The notes under the pieces: generated by a model | What the model saw: only the letters and a program-made list of their open reading frames with translations | Told to the model about the DNA's origin: nothing | The model's database searches: none | Shown: positions 18,770 to 28,761 of the stretch, piece after piece | Numbering within the stretch: the first letter of the stretch is position 1 | Layout of the letters: each line of letters opens with the position of its first letter | DNA from: Draconibacterium sp. | GTDB lineage: Bacteria > Bacteroidota > Bacteroidia > Bacteroidales > Prolixibacteraceae | Reading direction: 5' to 3' | NCBI GenBank assembly: GCA_016705335.1 | Contig: JADIYN010000014.1 | Span: 124,001 to 188,000, forward strand | Length of the DNA: 64,000 nucleotides | Program-made: the position numbers and the translations under genes

Positions 18770-21700
18770 TTATTTCCTCCTTAAAGCGTTGTCTTTTATA
18801 TATGCCCAGATTACTAAAATAAAAACAATAACAACCGCAACATAAACACCGGTTGGAATTGGAGCCGGTTCGCCCTGAGCGTAAGAGTGCAATCCCGACA
18901 AATAATAATTCACACCAAAATAAGTCATTAGTACAGAACTGAATCCTACAAGTGCAGCCATGCTAACTGCATAGTTTCCTTTAAAACCGGGTATTTTATG
19001 CATGTGGCTGATAAACGTGTAAACCAAAACTGTAACAAGTGCCCAGGTTTCCTTTGGATCCCAGCCCCAGTAACGTCCCCACGATTCGTTGGCCCAAACT
19101 CCGCCAAGAAACGAGCCCAGTGTCACCATTATCAAACCAATCAACAAGGCAATTTCGATGATATTTACCAATTCCCTGATTGTAAAATTCACCCTTGCCA
19201 AATTATTTTTATTTCTTGAAATCATTAATATCAGGTTTATCATTCCCAGCAAAGCACCAACGCCCAGAAAACCGTAACTTGAGGTTATTATGGCCACATG
19301 TACAATCAACCAATATGATTTTAATACCGGGACAAGGTTTGTAATTTCCGGGCTCATCCAGCTAAAACCGGCAACCATCAATGAAAGTCCTGCAAGAAGA
19401 GTAGTAGTTGAGAGCGTTATTTCAGAGCGGTTTGCAAAAATCAATCCGGCCAAACAGGTTGCCCAACTTATGAATACCATCGATTCATAACCATTGCTCC
19501 ATGGTGCATGATCCGAAATATACCACCGGATTCCAAGTCCGGTTGAATGAATTAAAAACAAAATGAAAATTACTGCCAGCGATATTTTCTTCAATCCCGT
19601 AAGTTTAAATTTTGGGTTGAAAATGGTAGTTAAGTTCATTGCCAGTAAAACCAGCCCAAGCAGCATATAAATCTTCGAAAGTTTTCCGAAAATATCCAGG
19701 TTATTATAAACAACTTCAAAATTAATTTTTGTTGGCGAAGGAATAATTTTAGAACCTTGTGTTTGCTGGTAGTTTTTCAATTGGTTTAATAGGGAAGTGG
19801 CTGTTGCCCAGTCGTTTCGTTGAACCGATGAAAAATAATTGCCAATTGTATTCCTTGCAAAAGTTTCGCCTTCTGAACCAAGTAAATTCGACTCTTTTAG
19901 TGAAATCCACTTGTGGTTATCATCGCCCGGAACTGGTAATATTGTAAGAAAATCTCCCTGAAAAACTTCCATCATAATATTGGCACGCTCATCAACATTC
20001 ATAACTTCTTTGTCATATTTGTTGCGTTCATTTGGTTTTTTCTCATAAGTAGCAGCAACCAGTTGATTGAGTTTGTATTGTCCATTTACCGGATTGAACA
20101 ATGAATTGAAGGAAACAAAATTTCCGTTGGCATTTAAAAGTTTCTTTAAATCGGAATTGCCTACTTTAATTATCGGAATATCTTTCCATTTCTCAGGATT
20201 TGCCTGCATATCAAGAAAAACTTCGGTTGACGACATTCCCTGCCAATTGTTTTTTCGGGCAACTTTCCGTAATATTTCAGAAGCTAAAGTGTTAACCGGC
20301 TCAACTCGGCCTTGTGCACTTTGAACCAGCATTTTGCCAAATTCCGAAACATGATCTTTGTTGTATTGCGTATTTTGTGCACTGGCATTTATTCCCAAAA
20401 ACAATCCAAATACCAGAATAGCGAAGAATTTCTTTCTTTCTTCCCTGAGTTTTGCTGAAGTTTTAATCAACGCTTTAATCCGGCTGTTTTTATTAAAAAA
20501 TATCAGTATCATCCCTATTGCCATTAAAAGATATCCAATATAAGTAATCGAAGTTCCAAGAGAATCATGATTTACTGATAAAATTGTCCCCTTTTCATCT
20601 CGATCATATGACGATTGAAAGAAACGGAACCCATTGTATTTCAAAATATTATTCATGTAAATTCTAAATGGTTTTTCAGTGTTTTGATCCTTGAGAACAA
20701 CATCGCTGGCGTATGAAGAGGGACTGTTTGAACCCGGGTAACGTTCAAGTTGAAAATCATTTAGGTAGATGGAAAAGGGAATTTCGATTAGTTTTGATCC
20801 GTATGTTATTGAAATATCAACTCCTTCAACATTGGTTGAATATTCTTCTCCCAATTCACCTTTTGCGCCAAAAACATTGATTTTTTTGATTGTATTTCCA
20901 ACAGTAATCTCTGCCTGAATTGCATCTTTATTTGCCGCATCATTTTCTGGCTGTACATAGTTTAGTTTTGAAATTCCTTTTGTGAAGTATTGTTTTATGG
21001 CAAAACTTGTACTTCCTACAGAATAAGCTTTTTGAGTATTAATTTCAATATTCATTTGAGGTGCAATTACCTGCGGTTCCTGTCCCATCATTTCCAAAAC
21101 AGAAATTGAGTCGAAGGCAGATACAAGTAAAAGTCCATCTTTTAAACTGAAGTTAATATCCGAATTGTTTTCGGGGATTTCAAAACCAAAAGTAGTTTCA
21201 CCTATTTTTTTTATTTCCCCAGGCTGTAGTAAAAAGTCAACTCTGTCGGAACCATTAAGAACAACAAGAATTGAAACAACAGGGCTTCCATTGGGATCGG
21301 CTACCAAAACCTCTTCGGCAGATGGCATATAACCTGCATTTTCAATTGTAAACTGTTGTCCACCAATATTTATTTTTTCTGAAAACCTGTTTGCTGTGTA
21401 CGGAGAAAACAGAACTTGCTTTTCAATTATTTCAGTTTGGTCGCCTTTTTTTGCTGTAATTTTTATAAAAGTTGGCTCCGAAATAATTGTATTCGATGAT
21501 TCACCTTCGCGAATGTGCATGCTTCCCTCATAACCATAATATCTGGTTATTGCCGCACCAACAAAAATAATTACAAACGAAAAATGCAAAAGCACTCCCG
21601 GGTATCTTTTTTTGGCAATTAACTTATTTGTAAAAATACTTCCGATAAGGTTTACGCAAATTATCAACAATAAAATCTCGAACCATTTCGAATTATAAAT

Positions 21701-21829
21701 AAGGATTTTTGCAGTAACTGTACCGTAATCGTTTTCAATAAAGGTTGCATAACCAATTGATATGGCAAATATTACAACTAATATTCCTGTGAAAAGCATG
21801 GAGAAAAAGAATGAAGCTATTTTTTTCAT
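18770..21829 (-). CDS. ccsBA: CcsBA, fused cytochrome c synthase (ResB-CcsA fusion)
   Basis: System II cytochrome c maturation protein of 1,019 residues that exports heme and attaches it to CxxCH motifs in the periplasm. The N-terminal ResB-like half has helices at about 10-30, 45-65 and 75-95 and a large periplasmic domain. The C-terminal CcsA half carries the tryptophan-rich heme-handling motif WGWDPKETWAL (about residue 921) and flanking histidines (SDHAPWSNGYESM, YWLIVHVAIITSS). The neighbouring genes encode more than 40 heme motifs in all, so this gene most likely services them. Intact frame, ATG start. Confidence 0.92.
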   Translation of the reverse strand: MKKIASFFFSMLFTGILVVIFAISIGYATFIENDYGTVTAKILIYNSKWFEILLLIICVNLIGSIFTNKLIAKKRYPGVLLHFSFVIIFVGAAITRYYGYEGSMHIREGESSNTIISEPTFIKITAKKGDQTEIIEKQVLFSPYTANRFSEKINIGGQQFTIENAGYMPSAEEVLVADPNGSPVVSILVVLNGSDRVDFLLQPGEIKKIGETTFGFEIPENNSDINFSLKDGLLLVSAFDSISVLEMMGQEPQVIAPQMNIEINTQKAYSVGSTSFAIKQYFTKGISKLNYVQPENDAANKDAIQAEITVGNTIKKINVFGAKGELGEEYSTNVEGVDISITYGSKLIEIPFSIYLNDFQLERYPGSNSPSSYASDVVLKDQNTEKPFRIYMNNILKYNGFRFFQSSYDRDEKGTILSVNHDSLGTSITYIGYLLMAIGMILIFFNKNSRIKALIKTSAKLREERKKFFAILVFGLFLGINASAQNTQYNKDHVSEFGKMLVQSAQGRVEPVNTLASEILRKVARKNNWQGMSSTEVFLDMQANPEKWKDIPIIKVGNSDLKKLLNANGNFVSFNSLFNPVNGQYKLNQLVAATYEKKPNERNKYDKEVMNVDERANIMMEVFQGDFLTILPVPGDDNHKWISLKESNLLGSEGETFARNTIGNYFSSVQRNDWATATSLLNQLKNYQQTQGSKIIPSPTKINFEVVYNNLDIFGKLSKIYMLLGLVLLAMNLTTIFNPKFKLTGLKKISLAVIFILFLIHSTGLGIRWYISDHAPWSNGYESMVFISWATCLAGLIFANRSEITLSTTTLLAGLSLMVAGFSWMSPEITNLVPVLKSYWLIVHVAIITSSYGFLGVGALLGMINLILMISRNKNNLARVNFTIRELVNIIEIALLIGLIMVTLGSFLGGVWANESWGRYWGWDPKETWALVTVLVYTFISHMHKIPGFKGNYAVSMAALVGFSSVLMTYFGVNYYLSGLHSYAQGEPAPIPTGVYVAVVIVFILVIWAYIKDNALRRK

Positions 21830-21901
21830 TGGTACCTGTTTTGTTGTGTTTATTTTAGCAAAGAAAGCAATTGAAAAGTAAAAATCAGTACATAAAAAAA
21901 C

Positions 21902-21931
21902 TCCTTTGTTTTAATTAAATAAAACAAAGGA
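21902..21931 (-). terminator. Terminator of the tetraheme cytochrome gene
   Basis: 12-bp stem TCCTTTGTTTTA/TAAAACAAAGGA with a short loop and A/T tails, placed 25 bp after the stop on the minus strand. Confidence 0.7.
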
Positions 21932-21956
21932 ATTTTCACAAAAAAAATTATTTGGA

Positions 21957-22463
21957 TTATTTTTTTGCAGTAGGATCAGGATGAGCAATTGCTTTGCTAA
22001 ATTCTGCAAAATTCCACGGTTTTTTAGCTTCTTTGTGCCCTTCCGGTTTTTTACCCAAATGACAAGCTTTACATGTAGCTTCAGTTGGTTCAATCATTCC
22101 TTTTGAAAGCGACAACTCCTTGTTTTTCATAACTGAAGCAGTTTTATATAAACTGCCCGGTCCATGACAAGATTCGCATGAAACACCTTCATCAACTTTA
22201 ATTGTAGCTAACAAAGCTTTGTCAACACTACCGGCAGTTGAATGGCATTTCAAACATTCAGCATTTTTCTTGTCTGCATCCTCAAGCTTTGCATAGGCTT
22301 GTGAATGTCCGGTTTTTTGCCACTGAGCATATTGAGCTCCTTTTTCGGGTTTATTGTGGCACATTTTACAGCCATTTGCTCCGATATATTTTGCCTGCGC
22401 AAAAGAAGCAGAACTTATTGCAAGCGCAAACCCTAATACAAACATTAATTTTAAGTACCTCAT
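21957..22463 (-). CDS. Periplasmic tetraheme cytochrome c (c554-like)
   Basis: 168 residues with a signal peptide (LKLMFVLGFALAISSASFAQ) and four CxxCH motifs: CKMCH, CLKCH, CESCH and CKACH. The spacing VSCESCHGPGSLY and GHSQAY resembles small cytochrome c554-type electron carriers in Bacteroidota. Probably a soluble periplasmic shuttle between the membrane cytochromes next to it and an acceptor. It has its own terminator, and 137 bp of AT-rich upstream DNA. Confidence 0.85.
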   Translation of the reverse strand: MRYLKLMFVLGFALAISSASFAQAKYIGANGCKMCHNKPEKGAQYAQWQKTGHSQAYAKLEDADKKNAECLKCHSTAGSVDKALLATIKVDEGVSCESCHGPGSLYKTASVMKNKELSLSKGMIEPTEATCKACHLGKKPEGHKEAKKPWNFAEFSKAIAHPDPTAKK

Positions 22464-22600
22464 TTTCCTAGATTTTAGAGTTATTTATAATTGTTTTATT
22501 TCAAAATTGCAAGTTTTAATTTTCAAAATTTGTTTAGCTAAATATGCATTAAAATCTTAATTCAACCAAAAATATCACACCAAAAATGCCTTTTATTGAG

Positions 22601-24103
22601 TTAATAAAGTGCTGAATGGCAAGTTGAGCAAAGTTCAGTTTTCCAGGCATCATCAATGTCAACCGGATGCTGAAATTCAAGGGATTCACCTGAATTCGCA
22701 TAAACCATACTGTCAGCAATTCCCTCAGCTTTAATATCGTGGCACAACCTGCAATCTTTCGAAATCACTTTTCCCGTATCAGTTGTATGCCTGTCGTTGT
22801 GGCAACGATAACATCCATTTGATTCCATGTGGCCGATATTGTTGGGATATGATTTCCAGTTTGATTTCATAAACGGGAAAATATTGTTTGCATATCCGTT
22901 TTGAATTTCAGCAACTGCTTCGTCAACTTCTTTTTTTCTGTTTTCCAGAATTTCAGGATAACTTGACGAATAATAATCGTTTACAACAGAGTTTATTGCC
23001 ATAAAAGCGCTGTCTTTTGTTGAATAATCAACATACAAGGCCTGCATTGCAAGCATTTTAATAGCGGGCAGGGTTTTAGATATTTTTCCGATCGCCATTG
23101 ATTTGTCAACGAAATTTTGAGGAGCATTGTAATTATGAGATGGCCTGTTGTGGCAATCAAGACAATCCATTACCCGGGGTTCCAATGAATCAAGTTGTTG
23201 CTCAGTTAAACTTACATCACTATCCATATAAACATAACTTTCACCGGTTTTGGTGTTTGTATATTTAACCCATGGAATTTCCTGTCTGTTAGCCGATGTT
23301 GTTTTATATTCAATTTTTACATCGGGACTAATATGCTGGTGAATTCCTTTTTCAATTCCATCGGGTGTTGATTTTGAACTTGTTTTGATCAACATCTGAA
23401 GTATTACTTCGGTGTTGTTATCATCTGTTAAATATGAATGTTTTATACGAAGTTTGTCATCATAAAATTTGTCGGGCCAGTGGCATCTTTCGCAGGTTTC
23501 CTGTGCCGGACGAAGATTTGCTATTGGAGTAGGAATAGGTTGCGGATATTTTTTTGCCAATACCGAATACACCTGATATAAACCTGAAAGTTTGCTTTTT
23601 ACATACCATCCGGCTCCTTCACCAACATGGCATTCAACGCACGCAACGCGTTCATGTGCCGAACCATGATAAGTTGTAAATTCAGGTTCCATTACATTAT
23701 GGCAAAGTTTGCCGCAAAATTCAACCGATTCGGTATAATGAAATGCTTCGTAACTTCCTATTGATGAAATGATAAGCAGAAATACTGTGCCAATTGAAAA
23801 TATAATTGTTGCATTTCGGGTTGATGGATTGTTAAAATCAATAACGGGCCAGTCCAGATCTTTCCCTTCCTGTCTTGCTTTTCTGGCTTTCACCCGGTTA
23901 ATCCGCATACCAATTGGTATTAGAATTAACCCAACAACCATAAAACCGGGTAAAATAATATAAATAAATAAACCAACGTATGAACCACCAAAATCGAAAA
24001 AAGTAGTTAGTAATGCCAGCAATAAAATTGAAACGAGATTAAAAGCAGCCAAAACTGCTCCGCCAATTGATATCCAGTTTTTAATTGATGACGGTAATTT
24101 CAT
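22601..24103 (-). CDS. Membrane-anchored heptaheme cytochrome c, NapC/NirT-like
   Basis: 500 residues. The N-terminus has two to three membrane helices (residues about 10-65), a cytoplasmic basic loop, then a helix at about 93-113 leading into a periplasmic heme region. Heme motifs: an unusual CX3CH (CGKLCH, right after the helix) plus CVECH, CERCH, CLDCH, CYRCH, CRLCH and CSTCH, seven in all. The segment CGKLCHNVMEPEFTTYHGSAH is the NapC/NirT-type first-heme region used for quinol oxidation. Likely role: quinol dehydrogenase feeding the periplasmic cytochromes. Seven motifs and several helices recall the ImcH group of Geobacter, but I cannot show orthology. Confidence 0.82.
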   Translation of the reverse strand: MKLPSSIKNWISIGGAVLAAFNLVSILLLALLTTFFDFGGSYVGLFIYIILPGFMVVGLILIPIGMRINRVKARKARQEGKDLDWPVIDFNNPSTRNATIIFSIGTVFLLIISSIGSYEAFHYTESVEFCGKLCHNVMEPEFTTYHGSAHERVACVECHVGEGAGWYVKSKLSGLYQVYSVLAKKYPQPIPTPIANLRPAQETCERCHWPDKFYDDKLRIKHSYLTDDNNTEVILQMLIKTSSKSTPDGIEKGIHQHISPDVKIEYKTTSANRQEIPWVKYTNTKTGESYVYMDSDVSLTEQQLDSLEPRVMDCLDCHNRPSHNYNAPQNFVDKSMAIGKISKTLPAIKMLAMQALYVDYSTKDSAFMAINSVVNDYYSSSYPEILENRKKEVDEAVAEIQNGYANNIFPFMKSNWKSYPNNIGHMESNGCYRCHNDRHTTDTGKVISKDCRLCHDIKAEGIADSMVYANSGESLEFQHPVDIDDAWKTELCSTCHSALY

Positions 24104-24239
24104 AATTTAATTTTTACTGTTTAAAAGCGTTCATTTTTACTACTGCAAAATTGTAAAAAATGCTGATAAATTCAACATTCACAGGCAATTTAGATGAGTT
24201 CTTTATAACATTTTTGACAATGAAACTATGTTTGAATTG

Positions 24240-27019
24240 TTAATGAAAAATCAAAGAATAGATGATAAGAACAACCAATATTATTCCTGTTCCTAGTGCA
24301 GTGAACCCAAATATTTTTACCATACGCATTTTCTTTTTCGAAAACTCCTTTTCAACTACATAACTATCCAGTTTTCCCGATTCAACCAACCTTTCATAAT
24401 CGCGTGGTCTGTCCTTTTTGTATTCTTCAAGCGGAACATGACCTGTGAAAATAACCGTATCCATTGGGAAAGACTCTGGACGTAAATGTGTATTAAAGAA
24501 ATGTATCGTAAATATAAAACCTACTGCAAGCAGCGCTTCATCGCTATGAATAATCTGGGCAACGTTAATAAACCAGCCTGGAAGGAACCTGGTAAAAATC
24601 TCAGGGAACCAGAGGATTAGCCCGGTAAAACCAATAATTGCAACCCCCCAGAAAACGGCAAAATAATCAAACTTTTCCCAGTATGTCCAACGTCCGTATT
24701 GCGGTCGTTTACCTGCACCAACAAACCATTTCATCGATGCCCAGAAATCTTTGACATCTTGTTTGTTAAACATGATGGTATTACTTCCGAAAATAAAACT
24801 CATTATACTGAGGTCTTTCTGCTTTTTTATTTTAACTAACGAGACAACATGATAAGCAAAGTATCCAAATGTCATAACTGCTGCTATACGGTGTAATACG
24901 CCAGCAACATAGGCACCTCCAATTAATTTTGCAAGAAATTTGGCCCAATCCATGTATGCGAATTTGAGAATCATACCGGTAAGAGCAAGCGTTAAGAAAC
25001 TGACAATTACAAAAATATGGGTAACCCTTTGTGTTGAAGTAAATCGTCTTATATATTTTTGACGACCCTCTATTTTAGCATGTTTGCGTTTTTTTAACAT
25101 GTGCCCGACTGAACGTGGAAACCAAAGTAAAGTGTGAAGACCAAAAAACAGGAATACGCTTAGCAATAATGTTGTCATTCCCCAAAATGTATAATACAGC
25201 CACGGAAACTTTTCTTTATTATAATGGGTTGCATGCGACAGATAACCTGTAAATTTCATGTTTGCATCCTCATGACATTTTTGACAGGTTTTTACAATAT
25301 TTCTTGGATTAATTGTTGACTTTGGATTGTCCATTTTATAAATATTGTGGGCTCCATGACAATCGGAACACCTCGCGGCATTTTGATAGCCAAGTTGGTG
25401 AACTTTACCGTGATAAGTTTCAAGGTATGACTCGGCAAGTTGTTCATGACATTTTCCGCACTGACCAGTTATTTCCCCCATGAATTTATCTTCATGAACA
25501 TTTGAGATATTGTGGGCAGTATGACAGGTTTCGCAGGTAGGAAGTTTTTGACCTTTTAGATCTTTGAAATAACCATGATCACTGGCTTTAAACTGGTCAT
25601 AAATACCCTTGTGGCAATTACCGCAGGTTGCTGCAAGGTTTTTAGGATTTACGGATGACCGTTCATCTGATTCTTTTAAATTAAAGTGTGTTGTATGGCA
25701 ATCGGTGCAAATTGCAGTTGACAACAGACCTTTTTCTACAAGGCTTTTTCCATGTACACTTGTTGAATAATCGTGCAAAGCATCTTTTTCTTTTAAATCG
25801 GTGCCAATTAATGCCTGTCCGTTGCTTTGATGGCATTTTCCGCATAACCCTGGAACCGCTGATCTAAACACCGGTGAAGTTTCATCCGTTTTTGATTTTA
25901 CCAGATGAGTACCGTGACAGGTAGTACAATATGGTGCATTTTCCTGTTTTCTTGAATAAGCTTCCCCGTGTCCGCTCGAAGCATAGATATCAGCAACTTC
26001 AGCATGACAACTGGAACAATCTACTTTATCTGCAGTTTCGCATGGACGCGTAATATTTGGTGTAATGTCAGTGTGGCATTTTACACATGTAATGTTTTTG
26101 TGAACTGAGTTTGCAATGTTTGTAACATCAACTTTTAGTGAAACCTGGTTGCCGTTTACAGTTTTATGTACATTATTCTGCTCATGGCAAACAAGGCAGG
26201 TTTTGTCGGAAATATTGTCTAATACATTTTTTAGTTCAACCTTGTGTGGAGGATGACAATCGGTACAGGCCGGAATTGCTCCGGGACTTTTTTCCCAAAG
26301 TGTTTTATTGATTATTTTAACGTGAACATCTTCTATCCGCGCATGGCATTGCATACATGTATTGGCAATATTCTTTCGAGAAACGGTTGAATTCAGATTT
26401 GTATGTGGAAGAATTTTATGATTACCATGGCAATTGTTGCAGGTAGCAGTAACAGTTAATCCTTTATGAAATAAACCCACACCATGTGTGCCCTGGCTGT
26501 AATTCTCAATAATATTATGCTGCGAAACGTTGTAACCCCGCGAAACCGGTGCTCCTTCCTTGTGGCACTGGCCGCAAAGAAAGGGTATGTTCATTTTGTA
26601 TGTTTTCGATTTTGGGTCCTGGTGATTAATTATTTGATGTGTACCATGACATTCCTTGCAGGTAGGGGCATTTTTGTCGTTTTTAGAGAATGCATCACCA
26701 TGTATTCCGCCCAAATAATCGGTCATTGCCACATCATGACAATCACCGCAATTAACAGGAGCAAGTGTTTCGGGATGAGGAAATTCACTTACCGCAGCTT
26801 CTGAATGGCAAAAAGTACATTCCAGTGAACTGTGTACAGAGTTATTAAGAGCTTCCGGTTTTACGTACAACGAAACCTTTTTCCCCGCCCTGAATTTAGA
26901 TAAATCAGGATCATTGTGACATGAAAGGCAATCATCATTGGTTTGAGAAAATGATTGTTGTGTTCCTAATAACAGGAATACAAAAACATAAACCAGTTAA
27001 TTTTGGTTAATTGATTCAT
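24240..27019 (-). CDS. Giant cytochrome: 19 heme motifs fused to a cytochrome b-type membrane domain (one frameshift near the start)
   Basis: About 926 residues. Adding one T in the run at 26982-26986 joins a signal peptide (MNQLTKINWFMFF ... QQSFSQ) and a first heme motif CLSCH to the long frame starting at 26870. That frame holds 18 more CxxCH motifs spread over about 560 residues in repeated blocks of the type CxxCHGTHxI. The last 320 residues contain about six membrane helices with conserved His (THIFVIVSF, HRIAAVMTFGYFAYH, FTIHFFNTHLRPESFPMD), like cytochrome b561/formate dehydrogenase gamma subunits. This joins quinone-level heme b to a long periplasmic heme wire in one chain. An in-frame ATG further upstream (near 27088) could extend the N-terminus. 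Confidence 0.85.
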
Positions 27020-27139
27020 TAAAAAAATGATACTTCCGGAATTCAGGGGCTCCAACTTCTTTGATTCTTTCATTTTTGTTCCTTTCATATCGAATATTTT
27101 TTTTATTGTCCCACTGGTAAATAATACCTGGAAAATAAT

Positions 27140-27763
27140 TTAATGAATATTGTGCCAGCCGGTAATAATGCTTTTAAAATTTTCTAAAGGTGATTTGCCA
27201 ATCGAGGCCACATAAAGGTGTATTAATAAAAATATTGAAATAAAAAATCCGGCTGCCGAATGTGTAATTGCTGTTAGAAAAACACCACTTAGTGTATATA
27301 CTTTTTCTATTATTATTTCAGGGAAAAGTAATGCAAACCCAGATATAATTACAATTGGTACAACGACATACATAATACCAACATAGGCATATTTCTGTAA
27401 TGGATTAAACTTTCTTTTTTCAGAAAGAGGGTAGGGAGCTTTCATTCCGCGAAACATTCCGAAAGCGTAATAATACGCTTGTTTCATTGGGCGTTTGATA
27501 AAACCCATCGGTTTTATCAGATAGAACTTTATGTTTTGGGTTACAAAATTACCAATAAAGAATAACAGGTAATTAATAGCTACAGTAATGCCGGCGATAT
27601 TATGGATATTTACTGCTAACTTAAAATTAATGAATGTTGAATCAATACCCGATTGTAAAGAAAATCCGGTAATAATCAGCAGTATAATTCCAATTGCATT
27701 TACAGCGTGCCAAATGCGTAACCATACAGGGTAGAAATAGAGCTTGGTATTTTCTGAACTCAT
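27140..27763 (-). CDS. Cytochrome b561-type membrane subunit
   Basis: 207 residues with four to five hydrophobic helices and His residues in the right places for heme b (VWLRIWHAVNAIG, VNIHNIAGITVAI, THSAAGFFISIF, LLIHLYVASIG). Similar to the membrane b subunits of hydrogenases and thiosulfate reductases, which exchange electrons with the quinone pool. Its start overlaps the stop of the heptaheme gene by 4 bp (ATGA), so the two products probably form one complex. Confidence 0.85.
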   Translation of the reverse strand: MSSENTKLYFYPVWLRIWHAVNAIGIILLIITGFSLQSGIDSTFINFKLAVNIHNIAGITVAINYLLFFIGNFVTQNIKFYLIKPMGFIKRPMKQAYYYAFGMFRGMKAPYPLSEKRKFNPLQKYAYVGIMYVVVPIVIISGFALLFPEIIIEKVYTLSGVFLTAITHSAAGFFISIFLLIHLYVASIGKSPLENFKSIITGWHNIH

Positions 27764-28668
27764 GATTTTTTCATTATTGCAATTGTCAGGAAAAAGATAA
27801 TGATGCTGAGTGTCTTTAACAATGGAAATTGTTGTGTACCTATAACATACGACTCATTTGACAAGATTGATTTTACAGATCCATCACTCCTGTTTTGTAA
27901 ATTGGTGTACTTGTAAAGCGAAGCTTTTAACCTTGAATCTGAATTATGACATTCAGCACATTTCCTGACCGCCAAATCTTTACTGAGTATGTTATGTGAA
28001 ACCATTAAACTGTCTGCAACTTCAGTATGACATTCAATACATCTGACATGTTTAAAATGAAGCTCCTGATTTGGAAGCCATTCGTGTACCTGAACCAGCT
28101 TAGGATTTTCATGGCCTGCAACCATTTCATATTTATTCATATCGTTGTGGCACGAAAGGCATAAACTGTTGCTGTATTCAACAATCTCCATTACGTTGTC
28201 ACTGTTTCTAGCTGTAGGACGATAGGTATGTTGGCTATGGCATTTTCCGCAGGTGAAGTCTTCGCCGCTAACTTTAAAATGCACGCTTTTTTTAAATTCC
28301 TCATCAATCCTTTCAAACTGATAAGTAGCGTAAGACGGGTCTCCACCATGGCAATCCAAACATGATGCCATTGGTTCAAGTTTCAGATTGGCAAGGTGTG
28401 GATATGTGGAATATTCAAATGAATGGCAATCCGTACAATCAAAATTTTGATGAACTCCGTTTTTTATACCAGTAGTGTCAATAATATAATAAGGGTTCAT
28501 CAATTTCTTCTGTTCTTTACCAATTACTTCGTTATGAAATGAAATAATTTGAGAGGAGTGACATTTCAGACAAACGTGGTTTTTAGCATCGTCATAAACT
28601 GATTGAGCTTTCAAATCTAATGAACTAATGTAAAGTAAAAATATTAGAAAAATTAATCGTTTATTCAT
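27760..28668 (-). CDS. Membrane-anchored heptaheme cytochrome c
   Basis: 302 residues from the ATG at 28668, which gives a clean signal peptide (MNKRLIFLIFLLYISSLDLKAQ); an earlier in-frame start adds 17 unlikely residues. Seven CxxCH motifs: CLKCH, CTDCH, CLDCH, CGKCH, CLSCH, CIECH, CAECH. The C-terminal hydrophobic segment (LLKTLSIIIFFLTIAIMKKS) is a membrane anchor. Overlap with the cytochrome b gene suggests a membrane complex passing electrons between quinones and the periplasm. A TTGATttta ATGAA sequence at 28691-28704 resembles a weak FNR site. Confidence 0.85.
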   Translation of the reverse strand: MNKRLIFLIFLLYISSLDLKAQSVYDDAKNHVCLKCHSSQIISFHNEVIGKEQKKLMNPYYIIDTTGIKNGVHQNFDCTDCHSFEYSTYPHLANLKLEPMASCLDCHGGDPSYATYQFERIDEEFKKSVHFKVSGEDFTCGKCHSQHTYRPTARNSDNVMEIVEYSNSLCLSCHNDMNKYEMVAGHENPKLVQVHEWLPNQELHFKHVRCIECHTEVADSLMVSHNILSKDLAVRKCAECHNSDSRLKASLYKYTNLQNRSDGSVKSILSNESYVIGTQQFPLLKTLSIIIFFLTIAIMKKS

Positions 28669-28703
28669 GTTTTGAAATCTAAATAATTGGTTGATTTTAA
28701 TGA

Positions 28704-28741
28704 AAAATGGTAATATCAATAAAGAAAGATATTACCATTTT
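28704..28741 (-). terminator. Terminator of the DUF5777 gene
   Basis: Perfect 14-bp stem AAAATGGTAATATC/GATATTACCATTTT with a 10-nt loop directly after the barrel gene's stop on the minus strand. Confidence 0.75.
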
Positions 28742-28761
28742 AATATATTTTCGGTTTTATG

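Noticed and set aside
28691..28704. FNR box before the membrane heptaheme gene (TTGATTTTAATGAA)
   Set aside because: Only one half-site is good and it lies too close to the start codon; kept as a remark, not as a feature.
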